This document shows positions 6,443-9,711 of a stretch of 9,711 nucleotides of DNA, piece by piece. The DNA is taken from the NCBI GenBank assembly GCA_946615495.1, contig CAMOHY010000068.1, positions 1-9,711 of the forward strand, written 5' to 3'. The translations under genes were made by a program, and so were the position numbers. The notes beneath the pieces are model-generated. The model saw only the letters and a program-made list of their open reading frames with translations, was not told the DNA's origin and searched no databases. Within the stretch, counting starts at the first letter, position 1. Each line of letters begins with the position of its first letter. Source of the DNA: an uncultured Clostridia bacterium. Its GTDB lineage: Bacteria > Bacillota > Clostridia > Christensenellales > Aristaeellaceae.

Positions 6443-6969
6443 TTTTTGATGGCTTTGCGCAGCCTGGGCGCCAGGAAAGCGGAAAGGAGCACTTTTGCCG
6501 CGTCCCCCGGCAGGAAGGGCAGCACGCACAGGGACAGGCTTTCAGCCAGCGTGCGCCCGGTCACGTGGATGAACCAGGCCGTGCCCAGGATATAGCAGGC
6601 AGCGGTGCCCAGCGCCAGCAGCACGCAGCGGCCCCAATATTTTTCCTGCAGGGCCGGATAGGAAAGGCCCGCCAGCACGGCGTAGGGCAGATAACCGATA
6701 ATGTAGCCGCCGGTGGGGCCCATCAGCGCGGAAAGCCCGCCCTTAAAGCCCGCAAACACCGGCACGCCCACCGCGCCCAGCAAAATATACACCGCCACGG
6801 CCACCGCGCCCCAATGCCAGCCCAGCAGCAGCCCGCTCATCATGACCCCGAAGGTGGCCAGGGAAATGGGCACCAGGCCCGGCAGCGGAATTTGCACTTG
6901 GGCAAATACCACGATCAGCGCCGCCATCAGCGCGCAGAACACCAGATTTTTCACCGTCATGTTTTTCAT
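6439..6969 (-). CDS. bioY: BioY, biotin-binding S component of an ECF transporter
   Basis: This 176-residue membrane protein is the substrate-binding component of the energy-coupling-factor biotin transporter. It has about six hydrophobic segments and the BioY landmarks GAVGVPVFAGFKGG (65-78), MGPTGGYIIGY (83-93) near the centre, and FLPGDAAK (152-159) before the last helix. The length is typical. The ATG at 6969-6967 is preferred over one five codons upstream because AGAGGA lies 6 bases before it. No EcfA or EcfT genes are next to it, so it probably shares a common ECF module encoded elsewhere, as in most Firmicutes. It has its own strong promoter. No BirA-type TTGTTAAC operator was seen around that promoter. 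The identification is firm. Confidence 0.93.
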   Translation of the reverse strand: MKNMTVKNLVFCALMAALIVVFAQVQIPLPGLVPISLATFGVMMSGLLLGWHWGAVAVAVYILLGAVGVPVFAGFKGGLSALMGPTGGYIIGYLPYAVLAGLSYPALQEKYWGRCVLLALGTAACYILGTAWFIHVTGRTLAESLSLCVLPFLPGDAAKVLLSAFLAPRLRKAIKN

Positions 6970-7048
6970 TGTTTGTCCTCTCATACGCTTCTTTTCTTGT
7001 TTTTTCCAGCCTCAGCGCCCCTTTCGGTTGACGCGAAAAAGCAAAAGT

Positions 7049-7077
7049 AGTATACTTGATTTGGTCAGGGATGTCAA
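7049..7077 (-). promoter_or_regulatory. Sigma-A promoter of bioY
   Basis: On the minus strand TTGACA (7077-7072), a 17-base spacer and TATACT (7054-7049) match the consensus at 11 of 12 positions. Transcription should start near 7042, leaving a 5' leader of about 70 bases with no clear riboswitch. Confidence 0.82.
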
Positions 7078-7120
7078 TTCTTGATCGATTTCGCAAAATT
7101 TTAAAAGAACGGAAAGAAGC

Positions 7121-7702
7121 GTGAAAACTGTGAATTTTCAAAAAATTTGGAACGACTTAAAAACAAATTGGATTTTTGCCGCCATCGTCACCGTCATCGC
7201 GGGCCTGTTCCTGCTGCTGTTCCCCTCCGTTACGCTGAAATCCATCAGTTATGTGGTGGGCGGCATTTCCATCGCCATGGGCGTGATTCGCACGGTGCGC
7301 TATTTCAAGCGGGACCACACCTATCCTTTCCTGTTCCAAAGCGATCTGGTGGTGGGCCTTTTGTCCATCGGCCTGGGCCTGTTCATGGTCACCCGGCCCG
7401 AAACCTTCATGAGCCTGATGCCCCTCATTTTCGGCCTGCTGCTGGTGGGCTGCGGCATTGGCAACATCCTGCGGGCCGTTGACGCGAAAAAAGCGGGAAT
7501 CGCCCATTGGGGCGCGCTGCTGGCCCTGGCCATTCTGGCCATCGCGCTGGGCTGGCTCATCCTGCTCAATCCCTTCGCCGCCATTGAAACGGCGGTGGCC
7601 GCCATCGGCGGGTGCCTCATTTTTGAAGGCGTTACCGATCTTTTTACCACCCTGGCAGTGAGCAAGCGCATCGACGCCTGGAAAAAGACCATCCAGCAAT
7701 AA
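7121..7702 (+). CDS. DUF308/HdeD-like six-helix membrane protein
   Basis: This 193-residue protein has a short cytoplasmic lead and about six hydrophobic segments in three pairs (roughly residues 18-58, 73-117 and 128-170). Each pair carries Gly-rich runs such as GGISIAMGVIR, LSIGLGLFMV and IGGCLIFEGVTDLF. This is the layout of the DUF308/HdeD family, whose E. coli member is linked to acid resistance; the molecular function in Firmicutes is not established. It begins with GTG at 7121, with GGAAAG just upstream. It is divergent from bioY. I found no convincing promoter in 7078-7120. A terminator follows 22 bases after the stop. Confidence 0.8.
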   Translation: MKTVNFQKIWNDLKTNWIFAAIVTVIAGLFLLLFPSVTLKSISYVVGGISIAMGVIRTVRYFKRDHTYPFLFQSDLVVGLLSIGLGLFMVTRPETFMSLMPLIFGLLLVGCGIGNILRAVDAKKAGIAHWGALLALAILAIALGWLILLNPFAAIETAVAAIGGCLIFEGVTDLFTTLAVSKRIDAWKKTIQQ

Positions 7703-7724
7703 GCGCAAGCACGCGCATGGACGC

Positions 7725-7760
7725 TCCCTCCGCCGAATACAATACGGCGGGGGGATTTTT
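7725..7760 (+). terminator. Intrinsic terminator after the DUF308 gene
   Basis: TCCCTCCGCCG (7725-7735) pairs with CGGCGGGGGGA (7745-7755), with one G-U pair and a 9-base loop, followed by TTTTT. The U-run ends only four bases before the next ATG, and the 3' arm holds the only candidate ribosome site of that next gene. Confidence 0.85.
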
Positions 7761-7763
7761 AAT

Positions 7764-8585
7764 ATGAAAAAGCGCTGGCCCATCGTTCTTTTTTTCTTGG
7801 CCGTCACGGTAATGCTGGCTCTTCTGTGGCCCTTTGGACAAGAACCGAAAGAGGAAAAGGCAACTCATTTGTTCATTCTGCGGGTATGGAACGGGGAAAA
7901 GGAGCCCGCTGTGGCCGCCTGGCTGAAAGGCCGCGCCCGCGCCTACGAAAAGGAAACGGGCGTGCGGGTGTATCTTCGCTTATGCTCCCAGCAGGACCTG
8001 GAAGCGGCGCTTTCGCAGGAGGCTTTGCCGCCCGACCTGCTGGTTTCCTCCTCCGGCGGCGCCATCGTGGCGCTGCGGGGCTACGCCCTTATCGTGCGGG
8101 ACGATCAGGCGCTGTTTCATGCTCCCTCCCCCACGGGGCTTCTGTTTTTCCGCCCGTCGCCCACCCCTGGCCCCACGCCGGAGCCGCTGCCCTGGCCCCA
8201 GGAAAACGAGCTTTCCGCGGTGCTGAGCCCCAATGAACTGATGGGGGTCCTTCCCGGCACGGTATTCAGCCAAAACCCCGCCGGGGATTTTTCCCAGGGC
8301 AAAGCCCGCGCCGCCCTGCTAACGCCAGGCCAGGCCGTCCAGCTTGCCCTGGGATTCCGCGCCTGCGCCCTGCCGGAGGAGAAAGGGCTTTTGCCTGTTC
8401 GCGCGGCGGCGGCGTCCAAGGAGGGAGAGGCCTTTCTTCTTTATCTGCTCTCCCCTTCTTCTCAGCAAGCGTTGGCCCAGCACGGGCTCTTTTCGCCTTC
8501 CCTGCGCCTGTATCAAGCGGATGACCCCCTCCGTTTCCTTATCGACAGCAGCCGGGAGAAAACGGAAGAAAAGGAAGGCTCCTAA
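7764..8585 (+). CDS. Membrane-anchored, shortened solute-binding-like protein
   Basis: This 273-residue protein has a basic start and one N-terminal hydrophobic helix (about residues 5-23) with no lipobox cysteine, so it is probably anchored with its body outside. Residues about 35-125 resemble the first lobe of extracellular solute-binding proteins (a KETGVRVYL-like segment, then PPDLLVSSSGGAIVAL). A Pro-rich linker (131-145) follows. Residues about 160-260 carry segments that look like the end of such proteins: FSQGKARAALLTPG and AFLLYLLSPSSQQALAQHGLFS. Usual family members are about 400 residues, so the second lobe seems largely missing. The C-terminus is charged. The only ribosome site is GGGGGG inside the preceding terminator arm. 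No permease genes are next to it, so a transport role is doubtful; sensing or a sporulation-linked role is possible. The family call is tentative. Confidence 0.6.
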   Translation: MKKRWPIVLFFLAVTVMLALLWPFGQEPKEEKATHLFILRVWNGEKEPAVAAWLKGRARAYEKETGVRVYLRLCSQQDLEAALSQEALPPDLLVSSSGGAIVALRGYALIVRDDQALFHAPSPTGLLFFRPSPTPGPTPEPLPWPQENELSAVLSPNELMGVLPGTVFSQNPAGDFSQGKARAALLTPGQAVQLALGFRACALPEEKGLLPVRAAAASKEGEAFLLYLLSPSSQQALAQHGLFSPSLRLYQADDPLRFLIDSSREKTEEKEGS

Positions 8586-8593
8586 AAATACAG

Positions 8594-8622
8594 GAATATT
8601 TTCCCGCTTTCCGGGCATGCTG
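8594..8622 (+). promoter_or_regulatory. Possible forespore (sigma-F/G type) promoter of gin
   Basis: GAATA (8594-8598), a 17-base spacer and CATGCTG (8616-8622) resemble the sigma-G pattern (GnATR, then CATnnTA) with one mismatch in the -10 box. No sigma-A promoter was seen here. The predicted start would lie about 18 bases before the gin ATG. Short degenerate motifs are easily matched by chance. Confidence 0.3.
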
Positions 8623-8646
8623 TTCCATGAAAGCGAGGGATGAACC

Positions 8647-8808
8647 ATGCAGGAAGAAAGATGTATCCTCTGCGGCCGCTCCTTTCCCCTGGGGCTGCAC
8701 GTGATGGGCTGCCTGATTTGTTTTCCCTGTGAAAAGCGGATGCTCGGCGGTCTCGTTTCTCCCCGGCGCAGGCGCAGGCTGTGCCGCCTTTATCCGCCGG
8801 CGGGGTAA
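8647..8808 (+). CDS. gin: Gin (CsfB)-type anti-sigma-G factor, 53 residues
   Basis: The predicted protein is 53 residues. Its first 30 residues fit the Gin/CsfB family pattern: a CxxC near the N-terminus (Cys6, Cys9), a spacer with G-L-H-V near residues 16-19 in place of the usual G-I-x-I, then ICFPCE with Cys25 and Cys28. The four cysteines are the expected zinc ligands, and Cys22 is extra. In Bacillus subtilis this small protein, made early in the forespore, holds sigma-G (and can hold sigma-E) inactive until the proper stage. The ATG is preceded by GAGGG at 7 bases. The tail (about 37-53) is short and Arg-rich (RRRRR at 40-44), unlike the slightly longer B. subtilis protein. It lies 61 bases after the solute-binding-like gene. 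Its presence implies an endospore-forming host or a recent descendant. Confidence 0.8.
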   Translation: MQEERCILCGRSFPLGLHVMGCLICFPCEKRMLGGLVSPRRRRRLCRLYPPAG

Positions 8809-8820
8809 ACGCCGAATATT

Positions 8821-8873
8821 TTTCTTGCCTTTTTCCGCGATATTGGATATAATGAATATATCCAAGCAAGAAA
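8821..8873. repeat. Nested palindromes over the ABC-F promoter, probable operator
   Basis: An inner perfect inverted repeat, TTGGATATA (8843-8851) and TATATCCAA (8857-8865) with 5 bases between, covers the -10 box and start site. An outer perfect repeat, TTTCTTGC (8821-8828) and GCAAGAAA (8866-8873), covers the -35 box and the bases before the leader ribosome site. A 23-bp palindrome on a -10 box is the classic place for a dimeric repressor such as TetR or MarR types. No regulator gene is visible nearby. Confidence 0.65.
8825..8853 (+). promoter_or_regulatory. Sigma-A promoter of the ABC-F leader
   Basis: TTGCCT (8825-8830), a 17-base spacer and a perfect TATAAT (8848-8853). Transcription should start near 8860, giving a leader of about 220 bases before the ABC-F start. 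Confidence 0.85.
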
Positions 8874-8884
8874 GAGGTGGAAAG

Positions 8885-8896
8885 ATGCGCAAGTAA
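8885..8896 (+). CDS. Three-codon leader ORF (Met-Arg-Lys-stop)
   Basis: ATG CGC AAG TAA follows AGAGGTGG at a spacing of 5 bases, one of the best ribosome sites in the window, yet encodes only three residues. It begins about 25 bases after the predicted transcription start. Such minimal ORFs sit in the leaders of some inducible resistance genes, where a drug-bound ribosome stalling at or near the start changes RNA folding. A perfect 10-base complement of 8881-8890, spanning its start codon, occurs at 8985-8994 in the terminator. Confidence 0.7.
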   Translation: MRK

Positions 8897-8998
8897 CGGT
8901 TCTGCCGTCTGACAAGACAAAAGGAGCGCGGGACGGGCATGGAAGGCCATGCTTTGTTCATTTGTGCTCCGGCAGGCCGGATGAGCGCATCTTTTTTT
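8896..8998 (+). promoter_or_regulatory. Attenuator region with alternative RNA pairings, upstream of ABC-F
   Basis: Candidate helices are ACGG/CCGT (8896-8899/8905-8908) right after the leader stop, GCCGTC/GACGGGC (8904-8909/8932-8938, one bulge), and GGAGCGC/GTGCTCC (8923-8929/8964-8970). A compact hairpin, GCATGG/CCATGC (8937-8942/8947-8952), lies inside. GTGCTCC is also the 5' arm of the terminator, so the third helix acts as an antiterminator. With the outer 8881-8890/8985-8994 pairing it forms one nested structure that excludes termination. Pairings were found by eye; no energies were calculated. Confidence 0.65.
8964..8998 (+). terminator. Intrinsic terminator in the ABC-F leader
   Basis: GTGCTC (8964-8969) pairs with GAGCGC (8983-8988), with one G-U pair, and an inner CGG/CCG helix has a bulge on the 3' side. 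Three bases later comes a run of seven T (8992-8998). It lies inside the transcript, 81 bases before the ABC-F ATG. The remaining bases 8999-9070 show no strong feature. Confidence 0.7.
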
Positions 8999-9078
8999 GC
9001 GTTTTCTTTGCGTTCGCCGAGAAAAAAGCATAAAAAGCCAGCGCCATTCCGCCTGCGGATGAAGCATTCGGAGGTTTT

Positions 9079-9711
9079 ATGGCGCGTATACAGATATCCC
9101 AATTGACCTTTGCCTACGAAGGCAGCCCGGATTTGATTTTTGACCACGCCTCCTTCCAGATCGATACGGACTGGAAGCTGGGGTTTATTGGCCGGAATGG
9201 CCGGGGAAAAACCACCCTGCTGCGCATTTTGGCCGGCGAATTGCCCGATCACGGCGCGGTCAGCGCCCCGGTGAAATTCGATTATTTTCCTTTTCCGGTG
9301 GCGGATGAAGCAAAAACGCCGCTGGACATTGCCGCGGACCTGGACCCGGATGGCCAGATTTGGCGGTTCTTAAAAGAAATCGCCTGCCTGGACGTGGAGG
9401 ACGATATCCTGTCCCGGCCCTTTTCCACCCTCTCCGGCGGCGAGCAGGCCAAGGTGCTGCTGGCGGCGCTGTTTTCCCGCGAAAACCATTTTCTGCTCAT
9501 CGACGAGCCCACCAACCACCTGGACATGAAGGGCCGCCAGGTGGTGAGCCGTTACCTGAACGGCAAAAAGGGCTTCATTCTGGTTTCTCATGACCGGGCG
9601 TTCCTGGATGGGTGCGTGGACCACGTGCTTTCCATCAACCGGGCCAGCATTGAGGTGCAGAAGGGCAATTTCTCCACCTGGGAGGAAAACAAGCGGCGGC
9701 AGGATGAATTT
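9079..9711 (+). CDS. ABC-F ribosomal protection protein, Lsa-like (partial, N-terminal 211 residues)
   Basis: The first 211 residues hold a full first nucleotide-binding domain. Walker A is GRNGRGKTT (38-46), the signature LSGGEQAK (118-125), Walker B LLIDEP (139-144) with TNHLD (145-149), and the switch histidine is His171 in SHDRAFLD. Motifs such as the WKLGFIGRNGRGKTTLLR segment, KFDYFPFP and QKGNFSTWEE are typical of the Lsa branch of antibiotic-resistance ABC-F proteins. These have no membrane domain; they bind the ribosomal E site and displace lincosamides, streptogramin A and pleuromutilins. The interdomain linker is just starting when the window ends. The start follows GGAGG at 5 bases. 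The attenuator leader supports a drug-inducible resistance role. Housekeeping ABC-F proteins are a less likely alternative. Confidence 0.9.
   Translation, partial: MARIQISQLTFAYEGSPDLIFDHASFQIDTDWKLGFIGRNGRGKTTLLRILAGELPDHGAVSAPVKFDYFPFPVADEAKTPLDIAADLDPDGQIWRFLKEIACLDVEDDILSRPFSTLSGGEQAKVLLAALFSRENHFLLIDEPTNHLDMKGRQVVSRYLNGKKGFILVSHDRAFLDGCVDHVLSINRASIEVQKGNFSTWEENKRRQDEF

Noticed and set aside
6970..7120. BirA-type biotin operator near the bioY promoter
   Set aside because: No TTGTTAAC/GTTAAC pair was found around the -35 and -10 boxes, so biotin repression is not supported by the sequence.
7024..7495. Repeated TTGACGCGAAAAA segment (near 7028 and 7480)
   Set aside because: Two copies only, one inside the DUF308 coding sequence in good codon context; no flanking similarity, so likely chance.
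8981..9106. 41-codon ORF starting in the leader terminator and overlapping the ABC-F start
   Set aside because: No ribosome site before its ATG, it begins inside the terminator 3' arm, and it encodes a low-complexity basic peptide.

Overview
The window reads as chromosomal DNA of a GC-rich (roughly 60% GC by eye), spore-forming, anaerobic member of the Firmicutes/Clostridia, plausibly a gut or rumen bacterium. The reasons are a ferredoxin-linked 2-oxoacid oxidoreductase, a T-box leader, a Gin-type sporulation anti-sigma factor, a stand-alone BioY and strong Shine-Dalgarno sites. There are nine full-length genes (one of them a 53-codon gene), a 3-codon leader ORF, and two genes cut by the window edges. 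No phage, insertion sequence, CRISPR, tRNA or rRNA was seen.

Region 1 (1-2123, minus strand) is the front of an operon with its own good sigma-A promoter (TTGACA-17-CATAAT). It encodes a P-loop ATPase, a 2[4Fe-4S] ferredoxin subunit, the VorB-type alpha subunit and the first 8 codons of what should be the TPP-binding beta subunit. The last three genes are joined by ATGA overlaps.

Region 2 (2179-4939, plus strand) is divergent from it. A promoter is followed by a T-box riboswitch with its terminator/antiterminator, then a 758-residue protein that fuses an XRE-type helix-turn-helix, a cupin domain and a complete acyl-CoA synthetase. An uncharged-tRNA sensor controlling an acyl-CoA synthetase beside a branched-chain 2-oxoacid:ferredoxin oxidoreductase suggests, as inference, amino-acid synthesis from a carboxylic acid: acid to acyl-CoA, then reductive carboxylation to the 2-oxoacid. 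The specifier is not certain; GTG (valine) fits best and would point to isobutyrate.

Region 3 (4831-7077) begins with a structured convergent terminator region. It then holds two minus-strand genes, a MATE-family exporter and the biotin transporter subunit BioY, each with a near-consensus promoter.

Region 4 (7121-8808, plus strand) has a DUF308/HdeD-like membrane protein, a terminator, a membrane-anchored shortened solute-binding-like protein whose ribosome site lies in that terminator's 3' arm, and a small gene recognised here as Gin (anti-sigma-G).

Region 5 (8821-9711, plus strand) is the start of an Lsa-type antibiotic-resistance ABC-F gene. It is preceded by a 220-base leader with a nested-palindrome promoter, a 3-codon ORF (Met-Arg-Lys-stop) with a strong ribosome site, several mutually exclusive RNA pairings and a terminator. 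This is the layout expected for ribosome-mediated attenuation induced by ribosome-targeting antibiotics. The attenuator and the T-box/fusion-synthetase/Vor locus are the most interesting parts of the window.
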